Shown: positions 9,143 to 18,297, counted from the stretch's first letter. The stretch is DNA of 64,000 nt from Clostridium_AD frigoriphilum (GCF_036541405.1 NZ_JAZHFS010000023.1:1-64000), one strand, 5' to 3'. Translations and numbers: made by a program. The notes: generated by a model not told the origin, from the sequence alone.

Positions 9143-9249
9143 ACAACACCCCGCTACATTTATTTCTAATACTATTATAATAGACTATTATAACAAATAA
9201 GGTATCATTAATCAAATACTTATAAATTTTTATACTTATGTCCCAAAAT

Positions 9250-9289
9250 AGAACATTCGTTTGATGTTTTTGAACTTATATGGTATAAT
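9250..9289 (+). promoter_or_regulatory. SOS box overlapping the lexA promoter
   Basis: GAACATTCGTTT (9251-9262) matches the Gram-positive LexA box GAAC-N4-GTTC except at the last base. It abuts the -35 TTGATG (9261-9266), which is 17 bp from an extended -10 TGGTATAAT (-10 hexamer 9284-9289). The overlap fits LexA autorepression. Confidence 0.75.
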
Positions 9290-9314
9290 TCTACCATGAA
9301 TGAGAGGTGTTTAC

Positions 9315-9923
9315 ATGTTAACTCCAAAAAAAGATAAACAGAGTGAAATATATAACTTTATAAAAGATCAAGTTCAATTAAAAGGATATCCACCCTCAGT
9401 GAGAGAAATATGTGTAGCTGTAGGATTGAAATCCACCTCAACTGTTCATGGTCATTTAGAAAGATTAGAAAAAAAAGGATATATACGTAGGGACCCTGCT
9501 AAACCTCGTGCAATAGAATTATTAAAGGATGCTGTTATAAGAAAAGAACTTATAGATATACCTATTATAGGAAAAATTACAGCTGGGGTACCAATCCTTG
9601 CGGTTGAGAATGTTGAAGATACATTTACTATACCTTTAAATTTTACAAAAACTAATAATGAGTTATTTATGCTTAAAGTTTCTGGTAGTAGCATGATTGA
9701 AGCCGGAATATTAGATGGTGATCTTGCTATAATCGAGAAAGTTAATTCAGCTAAAAACGGCGATATAGTTGTAGCACTTATTGATAATGAAGCAACTATT
9801 AAAAGATTTTTTAGGGAAAAAGGACATATAAGGCTTCAGCCTGAGAATTCATCCATGTCCCCTATCATATTAGATGACTGTTCAATTTTAGGTATACTCG
9901 TCGGCATTTATAGAAAGTATTAA
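9315..9923 (+). CDS. lexA: LexA repressor, SOS master regulator
   Basis: 202 aa. An N-terminal winged helix (about 1-65, with GYPPSVREICVAVGLKSTST) is followed by an S24 autoprotease domain with the Ala90-Gly91 cleavage site in KITAGVPIL, catalytic Ser126 in SGSSM and Lys163 in ATIKRF; the Ser-Lys spacing is 37, as in E. coli LexA. It represses DNA-damage genes until RecA filaments trigger self-cleavage. The start at 9315 is chosen because GAGAGGTG sits just upstream; the in-frame ATG at 9300 overlaps that site. Confidence 0.97.
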   Translation: MLTPKKDKQSEIYNFIKDQVQLKGYPPSVREICVAVGLKSTSTVHGHLERLEKKGYIRRDPAKPRAIELLKDAVIRKELIDIPIIGKITAGVPILAVENVEDTFTIPLNFTKTNNELFMLKVSGSSMIEAGILDGDLAIIEKVNSAKNGDIVVALIDNEATIKRFFREKGHIRLQPENSSMSPIILDDCSILGILVGIYRKY

Positions 9924-9942
9924 TTATCCCTTTAAAGGAAAT

Positions 9943-9981
9943 AAAAGATACTGTAATGATATAATCATTACAGTATCTTTT
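9943..9981 (+). terminator. Terminator of lexA
   Basis: Perfect 18-bp inverted repeat (9943-9960 and 9964-9981) with a 3-nt loop, ending TTTTGTTTTC, 20 bp after the lexA stop. Confidence 0.85.
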
Positions 9982-10002
9982 GTTTTCTACTAAATTAACT
10001 AA

Positions 10003-10041
10003 AATAAATATACTTATAAAATAATTACAAGTATATTTATT
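10003..10041 (-). terminator. Terminator of the YnbB-like gene
   Basis: Perfect 13-bp inverted repeat (10003-10015 and 10029-10041), just after the stop of the minus-strand gene and followed on that strand by TTTTAG. Confidence 0.7.
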
Positions 10042-10047
10042 CCAAAT

Positions 10048-11325
10048 TTATATAACTTTTGAAAGAGCTATTAATATTCCAATTTTAGCATGATCAAATG
10101 TTAATCCGCCCTGTAAATATGCTATATAAGGCTCTCTTATTGGAGCATCTGCAGATAATTCTATAGATGACCCTTGAATAAAGGCCCCTGCTGCCATTAT
10201 AACCTTATCTTCATATCCTGGCATATCCCATGGCTCACACTGAGCAAATGAATCAATTGGAGAGCCTGCTTGTATACCCTTAATAAAATTAATTAGCATT
10301 TCCTTATTTCCAAATTTAATAGCTTGAATTATATCACTTCTTTTATCAGTATATTTAGGAAGAACATCAAACCCTGCAAGTTCCATAATCCTTGCACAGA
10401 AAATAGCACCCTTCAACGCTTCCATAGTTACGTGTGGAGCTAAAAACAATCCTTGAAATAAAGAACGCATTACTCCAAATGTAGAACCACATTCTCCACC
10501 TATGCCTGGAATTGTTAGTCTATATGAAGCTTGCACTACATATTCTTCTTTACCTGCAATGTATCCACCCGTTGGTGCAATTCCGCCACCAATATTTTTT
10601 ATTAGAGAACCCGCAACTAAGTCTGCGCCAACATCTGTAGGCTCTGTAGTTTCAATAAATTCTCCATAACAATTGTCTACAAAACAAATTACATTTGGAT
10701 TTATAGATTTTGCTGCTTTTATAATTTCTTCTATCTCACAAATTAATAAAGCTTTTCTCCATCCATATCCAGTAGATCTTTGAATATGAACGAGTCTTAT
10801 TGATTTATCTTCAATCATTGTTTTTTTCATTAGCTCTATATCAACCTTAGAATTATTTAATTCTAATTGTTTATACTTTACGCCAAAATCTTTTAATGAT
10901 CCTATATCTTTCTTATTAGTTATACCAATTATGTTATGTAGTGTATCATAAGGCGTTCCACATACAGAGAGCATTGTATCATTAGGTCTTAAATTACCAA
11001 ACAATGCCGCCCCAATTGCGTGTGTTCCATTAACGAAATGTGGTCTAACTAGTGCACTCTCGCAATTAAAAATTCTTGCATATACTTTATCTAATGAATC
11101 TCGTCCTATATCACCATAACCGTACCCAGAAGAGTTTGTAAAATGAGATTCGCTAATTCTCTCATCTTGAAGTGCAGTCAAAACCTTAAGCTGGTTATAT
11201 TCCCTTACTTCATCAAGCTTCTTAAACTCCCCTTGCACATCTTTTATTGCTATATCATAGAGTCCTATCGTTTTTGAATTTATTTTATACTTCTTTTGAA
11301 GATATTTTTTTGTTATGTCTAACAT
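10048..11325 (-). CDS. YnbB-like PLP enzyme (methionine gamma-lyase / aluminium-resistance family)
   Basis: 425-aa fold-type I PLP enzyme of the family annotated as aluminium resistance protein or cystathionine beta-lyase-like (Bacillus YnbB). The likely Schiff-base lysine is in GSLIKNIGGGIAPTGGY, with VCFVDNCYGEF as the aspartate that holds the pyridine nitrogen. The family is thought to act on sulfur amino acids, but its true substrate is unsettled. The ribosome site AAGGGGA precedes the ATG. In many Firmicutes the gene sits near glnR/glnA; here it does not. Confidence 0.9.
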   Translation of the reverse strand: MLDITKKYLQKKYKINSKTIGLYDIAIKDVQGEFKKLDEVREYNQLKVLTALQDERISESHFTNSSGYGYGDIGRDSLDKVYARIFNCESALVRPHFVNGTHAIGAALFGNLRPNDTMLSVCGTPYDTLHNIIGITNKKDIGSLKDFGVKYKQLELNNSKVDIELMKKTMIEDKSIRLVHIQRSTGYGWRKALLICEIEEIIKAAKSINPNVICFVDNCYGEFIETTEPTDVGADLVAGSLIKNIGGGIAPTGGYIAGKEEYVVQASYRLTIPGIGGECGSTFGVMRSLFQGLFLAPHVTMEALKGAIFCARIMELAGFDVLPKYTDKRSDIIQAIKFGNKEMLINFIKGIQAGSPIDSFAQCEPWDMPGYEDKVIMAAGAFIQGSSIELSADAPIREPYIAYLQGGLTFDHAKIGILIALSKVI

Positions 11326-11397
11326 GATCCATGTCCCCTTTGTATTATGTATTTTAATTTACCTCATTAATAATAACATACATCTACACTATTTTAT

Positions 11398-12063
11398 TCA
11401 TATTGCGCCCTTTATTTGAATTATCTCAGAATTAAAAGCTTCTATTCCTGATTTTTCTTCTAGTGCAACTTTATACATAGCTTTTGCCACAGTATTTCCG
11501 TATACAGGCTTATATTTTTTAAAAGCACCGTTAAATATAAATGGCATACATTTTGAAACAACTTCTGCTGCTTTTTCACCAAATCTAAATTCTGTTCTAT
11601 CTCCTAAAAGTAAAGACGGTCTAAAAATTTTAAGGCCTCTTAAACCTAAGTTACTAAGTGCAGCTTCCATTTGACCTTTAACTTTATTATAGAAAACAGT
11701 GGACTTTATATCAGATCCCATTGCTGAAATTACAAGAAATTGGGATACATCATTTTCCTTCACTTTCAGTGCTAAAGAAACTATATATTCCAAATCAACT
11801 TTTTTAAAAGCTTCCTTACTCTTAGCCTTTTTTATCGTTGTTCCAAGGCAGCAAAATATATGATTAACCGTGTCTTCAAGCTTATAGGTGTCAAGCAATT
11901 CGAAATTGATTATTTTTTCTTCAAGCTTTTTATTATTTATTCCCGTAGATTTTCTAACCCAAACTATTACCTTTTCATACTCAGGGGCTTCTAATAACAC
12001 ATTAACTAAACTACCCCCAACAAGTCCTGTAGCTCCAACTACCAAAGCGGTTTTCTTTTCCAT
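11398..12063 (-). CDS. NAD(P)-binding oxidoreductase, atypical SDR family
   Basis: 221-aa Rossmann-fold protein with the nucleotide-binding motif GATGLVGG at residues 10-17, then FCCLGTTIKKA and the LVISAMGSD strand typical of NAD(P)H-binding proteins related to HTATIP2/TIP30 and NmrA. Such proteins are reductases or redox sensors; no substrate can be assigned. AAGGAGAATAAGT precedes the ATG. A 70-bp gap separates it from the next gene on the same strand (YnbB-like), with which it may be cotranscribed. Confidence 0.85.
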   Translation of the reverse strand: MEKKTALVVGATGLVGGSLVNVLLEAPEYEKVIVWVRKSTGINNKKLEEKIINFELLDTYKLEDTVNHIFCCLGTTIKKAKSKEAFKKVDLEYIVSLALKVKENDVSQFLVISAMGSDIKSTVFYNKVKGQMEAALSNLGLRGLKIFRPSLLLGDRTEFRFGEKAAEVVSKCMPFIFNGAFKKYKPVYGNTVAKAMYKVALEEKSGIEAFNSEIIQIKGAI

Positions 12064-12085
12064 ACTTATTCTCCTTATTTAGTTT

Positions 12086-13690
12086 TTATTCTTCATTATT
12101 CTTAACTTCTTCAATAATTTCTTCAACAGTTTCTTTTAATTCCTCCCCTACTTTTTTATACTCAATATCAAATTTTTCATTTTGATTTTTTATAAAGTAC
12201 ATTAAAGCATAATAAGTAGGCTTATACTTATCCTTTAGCATAAATTCCTTTTCATTAAATAGATTTAATAATGAGTTATATTGTTTTTTAGCCATTAGTA
12301 ATATAAAATACTCATTAATAAACTTATTATATTTATCTGTATTATTAGCTACTTGTAAAAACAAAGGAGCCTTTTTAATGGATTCTTCGATTTTATCCTT
12401 CAAAAGTAAGGTTTTTGATGATTCATAGATACTGCTAAAATCGTTACAATCTCTATCTAAGTCCTTTTTATCAAAATTTAAATCTTGTTCTTTGTTTTTA
12501 CTTTTATTAATTAAAAGTTCTCTACTACACCAGATTTCTAAAAAATCTACAAGCCATAACACCTGCTGTTTTTCTTTTTCTCCTCCAAATCTTATTAGAT
12601 ACCATATGTTAAAGAATCGATCCTTAATTTGATACATATAATTTTTCTTATTTACAGGTATTTTATTTATTACACCATTCTTTTCTAATTGATTTAGCTG
12701 AGCTGACACTTCTTTGCTTTGCATTCTTATTTTGTCTGCAATTTCTTTTGTAGTTATGGCCTCCCAGCTTAACGCTATAACATCAACAATTTCTTGCTGC
12801 ACTGGAGATAAATTATCCATTACGTGTTTATAAAGAGGTGTTACTTTATCCGATAATGTAGCTATGTCTTTAAAGGCTAGTCCCCTATCACAACATACAT
12901 TACTGAAAAGTAATGACATTATTCTAGGAACCCCACCAGTTAAACGCCTTAAGGCTTCTATTTTACCTTTATTACTTTTGATTAGTTCCTTCATATCTTT
13001 CTTATTAAATATTTCTCCTAATTTTTCAAAAAGTTCGTTAGTTTCTTCTGAAGTTAATCCTTTTAATTTTATTAACTTAAAGAAGTCATAAAAAGGTTTT
13101 TCATAATCAAAGGTGAATTCTAAAACATCTGCGGATGCTCCAATAAAACGAATTTCAGCAGACGTTAATAAAATTTCTCTAAGTTTTTGCTGCTCAATAA
13201 GTTTAAACTTCTTCAAAATACCCTCAGTATTATCTATTAAAAGTATTAACTTTTTATTTTTTTCCTTAAGTCTTTGCTCTATTAGTTTAAAACATATATC
13301 TTCGTAGTTTTCTTCCTTTGCATGTTTATCCATTTGCTCATGAAGGCCTATAAATTCATAACTTTCTAGTTCAAGATCTTGTGCTACGACCTCCCAAAGC
13401 TTAAATAATCTACGTACATTATATTGCTCCTCTGGTAATATAACAGGAATAAGCCTTTTTTTTAATTCTGTATCCCTTTTGATTTCAAAGTATATCCTTT
13501 TAAGTAAAGTTGTTTTACCATACCCTCTTTGAGCCTCTATCATATAATGCTGCTCTGGATATTTCATATCTGAACCTTTTATATCATTTATGATTTTTTG
13601 AAATTCTTTTTTTCTTATTACAAAACTATCAATTAGGTCTTTCTCTGTTAAATTATTGGGGTTATAAAAACTTACATTACTAGTTTGCAT
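12086..13690 (-). CDS. AAA ATPase with winged helix and IxDxFFxxW motif (archaeal-ATPase-like), second of a pair
   Basis: 534 aa. Walker A AQRGYGKTTLLKR (about residues 52-64), Walker B KLILLIDN, a sensor-like strand IRFIGAS and a lid motif RRLTGGVPRIMSLLF resembling Cdc6/ExeA-type ATPases. A winged helix follows (TTKEIADKIRMQSKEVSAQL), then YQIKDRFFNIWYLIRF, the tail motif of COG1672-type archaeal ATPases, and about 140 aa of charged helices with no family I recognise. It overlaps the upstream ATPase gene by 11 bp, so the two are coupled and probably act together. No effector gene is obvious beside them. Confidence 0.85.
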   Translation of the reverse strand: MQTSNVSFYNPNNLTEKDLIDSFVIRKKEFQKIINDIKGSDMKYPEQHYMIEAQRGYGKTTLLKRIYFEIKRDTELKKRLIPVILPEEQYNVRRLFKLWEVVAQDLELESYEFIGLHEQMDKHAKEENYEDICFKLIEQRLKEKNKKLILLIDNTEGILKKFKLIEQQKLREILLTSAEIRFIGASADVLEFTFDYEKPFYDFFKLIKLKGLTSEETNELFEKLGEIFNKKDMKELIKSNKGKIEALRRLTGGVPRIMSLLFSNVCCDRGLAFKDIATLSDKVTPLYKHVMDNLSPVQQEIVDVIALSWEAITTKEIADKIRMQSKEVSAQLNQLEKNGVINKIPVNKKNYMYQIKDRFFNIWYLIRFGGEKEKQQVLWLVDFLEIWCSRELLINKSKNKEQDLNFDKKDLDRDCNDFSSIYESSKTLLLKDKIEESIKKAPLFLQVANNTDKYNKFINEYFILLMAKKQYNSLLNLFNEKEFMLKDKYKPTYYALMYFIKNQNEKFDIEYKKVGEELKETVEEIIEEVKNNEE

Positions 13691-14855
13691 TTTTTTTACA
13701 CCACCACATTCTTAATATTGGAGAAGTAAATGTATAAAATTTCTCCTCATCATCATTATTTATATATCCATCATCTATAAGAGTATTTAAGAGATCTTTA
13801 TATGTTTCACAAAGATTATATTTTACAGCTAAATTGTGTGTTTCATTATAAGTTATCTTTTTAGCCTCTGATATAGATATTAGATCTAATGTTTCCATAA
13901 TGAACTTATAATCATTGTTTTTGTACACCACAAGCCTCTCATGCCAACTACTAAATTTATTATTTTCTTCTATCATACGTTTTATTGCAATATCTACTGA
14001 TTTATTATGTATGACGCATAAATTATCTTCATCGTAGATATCCTGGATTTTATCCATAGCAAGTTGAATATAAAAAGGAATTAACCACTTAATCTCATTA
14101 AGCATATGATTTATAGTATCCTCGTCCATAGTAAAATCCAGTCCTTTAAGTAACTCAGTTATAAGATTTTTACCCTCTGATTTACTTAGTGGAGTGACTT
14201 TTACTATATCTAGGTCATTTATAAACTTTGAAGAATCCATTCGTCTTGCAATACCCTCAAGGCTTATGGAACCTGTATATATAAATTGAAATTTATTATT
14301 TATATCACTATTTTGTCTTAAAACTCTATTACTCTGAAGGAGATGAACTGCATATGCGGTGCCTTCTTTTTGTTGAATGTTTTCTATTGTTTGAGCAAAT
14401 TCATCTATCATTATAATCAATTTGTGCCCTTCTAAATCAATGGTTCTCATTATTTCTATAAATTTATCATAATAATTATCTTCAATATTTTTGCTAAATT
14501 TAACGGAGTCTATACCAACTTCATCTATACTTTTAAAAATGTTTTTAGCTATGTCCTTTATTGAATTTATTACCTTATCTCTTTTTCTTATTGAATCACA
14601 ATTTAAAATTGCTTTTACAATTTCCTTATAATACTTATTCTCGTCATACACTGACTCCGTAATTACATAAACTACATAGTACTTCTCCTTTGGGTTATCT
14701 TCTATATACCTCATTAAAGATGTCTTTCCTACTCTTCTTGGAGCTGAAATTATAATGCTGCTATCTGAATCAATTTTTCTCCATAATTTATTTATTAAAA
14801 TAGGCCTTTTAAAAAAGTTGTCCCCTCGAGCAGCTTGCCCAGTTGTAATTTTCAT
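13680..14855 (-). CDS. AAA ATPase with C-terminal winged helix (archaeal-ATPase-like), first of a pair
   Basis: 391 aa. Walker A SAPRRVGKTSLMRY (about residues 38-51), Walker B KLIIMIDEF, a sensor strand FIYTGS and the PFYIQLAMDKIQ lid region of PF01637-type ATPases. The C-terminal winged-helix region ends in FTSPILRMWW, the conserved tail of this family. The ATG follows AGGAGGCGTTAATT. Its promoter is a perfect consensus lying within a 53-bp palindrome (14889-14946). Two different ATPases of the same broad class in one operon is unusual; the process they serve is unknown. Confidence 0.85.
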   Translation of the reverse strand: MKITTGQAARGDNFFKRPILINKLWRKIDSDSSIIISAPRRVGKTSLMRYIEDNPKEKYYVVYVITESVYDENKYYKEIVKAILNCDSIRKRDKVINSIKDIAKNIFKSIDEVGIDSVKFSKNIEDNYYDKFIEIMRTIDLEGHKLIIMIDEFAQTIENIQQKEGTAYAVHLLQSNRVLRQNSDINNKFQFIYTGSISLEGIARRMDSSKFINDLDIVKVTPLSKSEGKNLITELLKGLDFTMDEDTINHMLNEIKWLIPFYIQLAMDKIQDIYDEDNLCVIHNKSVDIAIKRMIEENNKFSSWHERLVVYKNNDYKFIMETLDLISISEAKKITYNETHNLAVKYNLCETYKDLLNTLIDDGYINNDDEEKFYTFTSPILRMWWCKKNAN

Positions 14856-14888
14856 AATTAACGCCTCCTATGTATCCTTATATTTACA

Positions 14889-14946
14889 ATTATACTTAAC
14901 AAAAAATATCTTGTCAAGTATTTTGACAAGATATTTTTTGTTAAGT
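14889..14946 (-). promoter_or_regulatory. Consensus promoter embedded in a 53-bp perfect palindrome
   Basis: Arms 14894-14917 and 14923-14946 are perfect 24-bp reverse complements around a 5-nt centre. On the minus strand, TTGACA (14912-14917), a 17-bp spacer and TATAAT (14889-14894) form a perfect sigma-A promoter aimed at the ATPase pair, with its -35 and spacer inside one arm. The palindrome may be an operator for a dimeric or tetrameric repressor. It could also act as a hairpin terminator for the permease gene upstream, since on the minus strand it follows that gene's stop. Confidence 0.8.
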
Positions 14947-14975
14947 TAACCAAGGATGTAAACAATAAATACTTC

Positions 14976-15737
14976 TTATATAAGCTTATTCATTTTTTTA
15001 TACCCAAAGCAATAAAATAAGAAACTACCTATTGAAAATAATATTAAGTCATACAATATAATCCCTGTGCCTGTAATTTTACTGTATATATCAATTTGAA
15101 ATAATGTCATAACATTTAATTGCTCAACTAAACCAGTGTTTGGTAATATAACCGCTGTAACTACAACATAAAACAAAGGTAATAATAGTATCAAAAATTT
15201 ACTTTTTGTTAACGTTGATATTCCTAAAATAAATGTTGAAAATGAAGCTGCACTAACAAAGGTTATAAGGAGTGAAATAATAATATAAGCAATTTTAGAC
15301 TTATTATAAATAGGACTAAATGCCCCTGTTACATCTGTATGAATATTGTTAATGCCATAAGCACTGATTAAGAATATAAGTAATATAGTTTTAGTTATTA
15401 AAAATACAAACCCACTAACTAAGGCATTTACTATCAAACGACTAGTGAAATACACTTTTGGTTCTATTATTGTAAAAAGTTTGCTAAAAATATCCTTTTT
15501 CTTATCTATAATATAAGAATTAGTAAATGGAATACTAGCAAGTAATGGAGCAATAAAAGGAAGATAACTAAACCAACCAATTCTTATAAAAAAATTAATA
15601 CCATCCACACTAGATGCGTGAAACTTAATCTCACTATAACATGGTATTAATAGTAATGCTAAAACTATTAGACTTGATATTAAAGTTTTCTTAGAAAAAA
15701 ATGCTCTTTTAAAATCAAATATTAAAAAGGTTTTCAT
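14976..15737 (-). CDS. ABC-2-like membrane permease, no ATPase partner beside it
   Basis: 253 aa with about six hydrophobic segments and the N-terminal pattern of ABC-2 permeases (a cytoplasmic start LIFDFKRAFFSKKTLISSL, then a helix). It lies 49 bp after an anti-sigma factor gene on the same strand, so it is probably the third gene of an ECF sigma operon. There is no ATP-binding gene in the cluster. It may pair with an ATPase encoded elsewhere, or the operon may have lost one. The AGGAG ribosome site is present. Confidence 0.75.
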   Translation of the reverse strand: MKTFLIFDFKRAFFSKKTLISSLIVLALLLIPCYSEIKFHASSVDGINFFIRIGWFSYLPFIAPLLASIPFTNSYIIDKKKDIFSKLFTIIEPKVYFTSRLIVNALVSGFVFLITKTILLIFLISAYGINNIHTDVTGAFSPIYNKSKIAYIIISLLITFVSAASFSTFILGISTLTKSKFLILLLPLFYVVVTAVILPNTGLVEQLNVMTLFQIDIYSKITGTGIILYDLILFSIGSFLFYCFGYKKMNKLI

Positions 15738-15786
15738 TTTTTAACTCCTCTCAATTATAAATTATACAAGCAGTTGACATCGATAA

Positions 15787-16848
15787 TTAGTATTTATCCC
15801 CCACTGCTCCAAGGCTGGAAGCCTTAATAAAAGTTTTATTTTTAAGAAGTTTTAAAGAATCTTTATCACCTGTAACTACAACTCCTAAAATTTTTATATT
15901 ATCTTTCGTAATTTTAACTTTATCTTTACTTAACTTACTAAATAACGTTTCATAGAGTTGCTGATTTTTTCCTTTCTTTGTTTTTCCATAAGAAATTGTA
16001 TCAATAAAGTCTTTTTCAGGTGTTTCTTTATTTTTTCCTGCCTCATCTATTGATTTAATACCATATACATCATCCTCATATAGTATAATATTAGGACTTA
16101 TGTGTTTTTCTCTTTTATTTACTGGTATCTCCTCTTCATTTGATATTTTTTCAATATGAGAACTCAATTCAGTAACTTCACTTTTCGTATACGTATCCAC
16201 CCAATACCAATTCAATGTTATGTTTTGTGGTATCATCCTTTTCACCTCAGAAATACTATAAGATTTATCAAATGATAACGATATTTCCATAATTTTATCT
16301 TCTTCAATTTTATTAATCATTGCTAAATCATCTCTATATTTAGTATATTTTACATTAGGATGGTAAAATTGCATTACATTTTTGCCAACCTTGTTATATC
16401 TTTTAGATTCATATAAGGATTGTTCTGAATCTCCACTAGCCTCATATAGCAGTCCACTAATATCACCATAAAGACCATTTATTAGCGGTAGATAAGTATA
16501 AGATTCTTTGTTGTTACCATCAACAATAGGTTTGTTCCCTAAAAATCTATAAGTAACATAATCAAGTTCACCAGTCAATAAGCCATCATCCATTTGGTCA
16601 CTTCCAATATATGAATTAGGGTGGGCTATTCTGTAATAATTTTCTAGCTCAGCCTTTTTATCATTTCCTAATTTGTTTAAAGTTGTAGCATTAAAGACTA
16701 AACCGACGAAACTTACTACTGTAAATACTAATATACTTGTTATAATCCCTCTTATGATAGAGAAAAATTTTGCCTTTTTTATAACCTTATCAAAATTAGA
16801 CGGACCTTTATCTTCAAATAACTCTTTTAATTTTTCTTCATCATTCAT
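15787..16848 (-). CDS. Membrane anti-sigma factor (sigma regulator N/C domain type)
   Basis: 353 aa. A short cytoplasmic N-terminus (MNDEEKLKELFEDKGPSNFD) binds the sigma factor in this family; one membrane helix follows (about residues 30-55, IIRGIITSILVFTVVSFVGL), then a large extracytoplasmic domain with the ILGVVVTGD ending typical of the sigma-factor-regulator C-terminal domain. It overlaps the ECF sigma gene. The ATG at 16848 is preferred; an in-frame GTG at 16860 lies within the GTGGGGTG ribosome-site region. It should hold the sigma factor inactive at the membrane until an envelope signal releases it. Confidence 0.8.
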   Translation of the reverse strand: MNDEEKLKELFEDKGPSNFDKVIKKAKFFSIIRGIITSILVFTVVSFVGLVFNATTLNKLGNDKKAELENYYRIAHPNSYIGSDQMDDGLLTGELDYVTYRFLGNKPIVDGNNKESYTYLPLINGLYGDISGLLYEASGDSEQSLYESKRYNKVGKNVMQFYHPNVKYTKYRDDLAMINKIEEDKIMEISLSFDKSYSISEVKRMIPQNITLNWYWVDTYTKSEVTELSSHIEKISNEEEIPVNKREKHISPNIILYEDDVYGIKSIDEAGKNKETPEKDFIDTISYGKTKKGKNQQLYETLFSKLSKDKVKITKDNIKILGVVVTGDKDSLKLLKNKTFIKASSLGAVGDKY

Positions 16849-17341
16849 TATACATAACACCCCACTTGTTTTTAAATTGCTCTCTTGCTCTAAATAAATA
16901 TGTTTTCACTGTACTTTCATTTATATCTAAGACATTAGATATTTCTTTATAGGATAAGTCCATATTATATTTTAGAATTAATAAATTTTTTTGAATATTA
17001 TTTAATGAATTAAGTATTTTTAGTACATCCCCTTTTCTCTCCAGATCTATAATATAGTCTTCACATAAATTGTTATCTGATTTAAATATTTCTTCATCTA
17101 TAATTACATGTACATGTCTTTTTTTGGCTCTACATAGATCATAATATCTATTAATTGCAACTCTAAAAAGCCATGATGATATTTGGGAAACATCTATTCC
17201 ATCAATATATTTTAATGCTTTATAAAAAGTATCTTGTGTTATATCCTCTGCATCCTCCTGATTGCAACCTAGCTTTATTAAATAACAATGTATAATATTC
17301 ATCTTATCCATAAATATTTTGCTTATTAAATCATTTTTCAT
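16841..17341 (-). CDS. ECF sigma factor (sigma-70 family)
   Basis: 166 aa. Region 2 (DAEDITQDTFYKALKYID, then WLFRVAINRYYDLCR) and region 4 (LSYKEISNVLDINESTVKTYL) are clear, with no region 3, as in group 4 sigma factors. It leads an operon with a membrane anti-sigma factor and an ABC-2-like permease. The ribosome site GGGGGATAAA lies just upstream of the ATG. The target signal is unknown; the permease suggests envelope stress or an antimicrobial compound. Confidence 0.9.
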   Translation of the reverse strand: MKNDLISKIFMDKMNIIHCYLIKLGCNQEDAEDITQDTFYKALKYIDGIDVSQISSWLFRVAINRYYDLCRAKKRHVHVIIDEEIFKSDNNLCEDYIIDLERKGDVLKILNSLNNIQKNLLILKYNMDLSYKEISNVLDINESTVKTYLFRAREQFKNKWGVMYNE

Positions 17342-17489
17342 TTTATCCCCCTAACCTAAAGCAAAATACATGTTGAAATAACCATTTCAGAAGCCCCTCT
17401 ATTACTAAAACGATTATAGGGCTAAAAAGTATACAATTAATTCATATATTGTTTTAATAATGTAATTTAGATGTTTTTTAGAACAATTA

Positions 17490-17528
17490 AAAAACTATAA
17501 GAATTTATTATAAACTCTTATAGTTTTT
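17490..17528. terminator. Hairpin terminator between the sigma operon and the relic region
   Basis: Perfect 13-bp inverted repeat (17490-17502 and 17516-17528) with A-rich and T-rich ends. It lies between the start of the sigma gene and the stop of the minus-strand relic at 17566, so it most likely ends transcription of that relic. Confidence 0.7.
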
Positions 17529-17565
17529 ATGGGTAGGAAGTATAAATTACTTATTAAAATTTAAT

Positions 17566-17910
17566 TCATATTCTTGAGAGAGCTATGTTAAGTTGAGTAG
17601 CAAAATCATCACGCTTGCCTATAACAGCCGTTATTGAACTATCAGCTAGGACACCACATGCTAATGGTGATGTTCCATCTGCATATCTAGTCAATGCTTT
17701 TCTTGTTGTTTTTCTTGTTGCATTTCCAACATAAAATACCCCTTCATATGGAGTATAATCACCTGCATTTCTCCACTTAATAAAGTTATTCATTATATCA
17801 TTATATTTAAGCCCTTTAGAAAGGCTATACATAAGATATAACGTCATACTTGTATCAATATGACTATGTCCCAGCTTTCTGGTTATAGGCGCCAAATGAG
17901 CGCATATCAA
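17566..17910 (-). pseudogene. Relic open frame starting with a tyrosine-integrase tail
   Basis: 114 codons. The first 30 residues contain RKLGHSHIDTSMTLYL, the C-terminal LGH...Y block of phage-type integrases, without the rest of the catalytic domain. The following 80 residues (FYVGNATRKTTRKAL, then DSSITAVIGKRDDFATQLNI) look protein-like, but I do not recognise them. The frame is probably a chance join of remnants. It opens the 17.5-25.7 kb region of broken genes. Confidence 0.45.
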
Positions 17911-18297
17911 TTACAGAATTTTGTCTAAGCGTTTCTCTGTTTTCAAATTCAACTGGCATACCATATAGTATCTTCACCTATCCATTGAACCACAAGAAGG
18001 ACATCTTTTCTTGGTCAGCTATTTCAAGCTTTCTACCTTGTTTATAAAGCTCTAATAGATTTATTTTTTATTACTTGATTTTGCTTCTGTTAAGTTCTAA
18101 TTATAAGAATAATGGGAAGTTGACTAATAGCTTTTATATTTCTTTTTTTAATATTTGGTGCGTTACAATATTTGAATAATGGGAATTAAGTAACAGTCAA
18201 ATTAGATTACTTCAAAGGTGTAAGTCATTTTTATAATTATTTGTCACTTATTTTATATAACGGGGCGAAGATTAAATTCTTTTGGTGAATCTTAAAG
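17911..18297 (-). other. Degenerate stretch with frameshifted coding traces
   Basis: On the minus strand 17911-18060 two short overlapping frames can be read: one gives LLELYKQGRKLEIADQEK, then CPSCGSMD after a frame change, and the next gives VKILYGMPVEFENRETL and RQNSVIDMRSFGAY. They look like parts of one former gene with a zinc-ribbon-like CPSCG motif, broken by frameshift and stop. Bases 18061-18297 are AT-rich with no coding or RNA signal. Confidence 0.35.
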
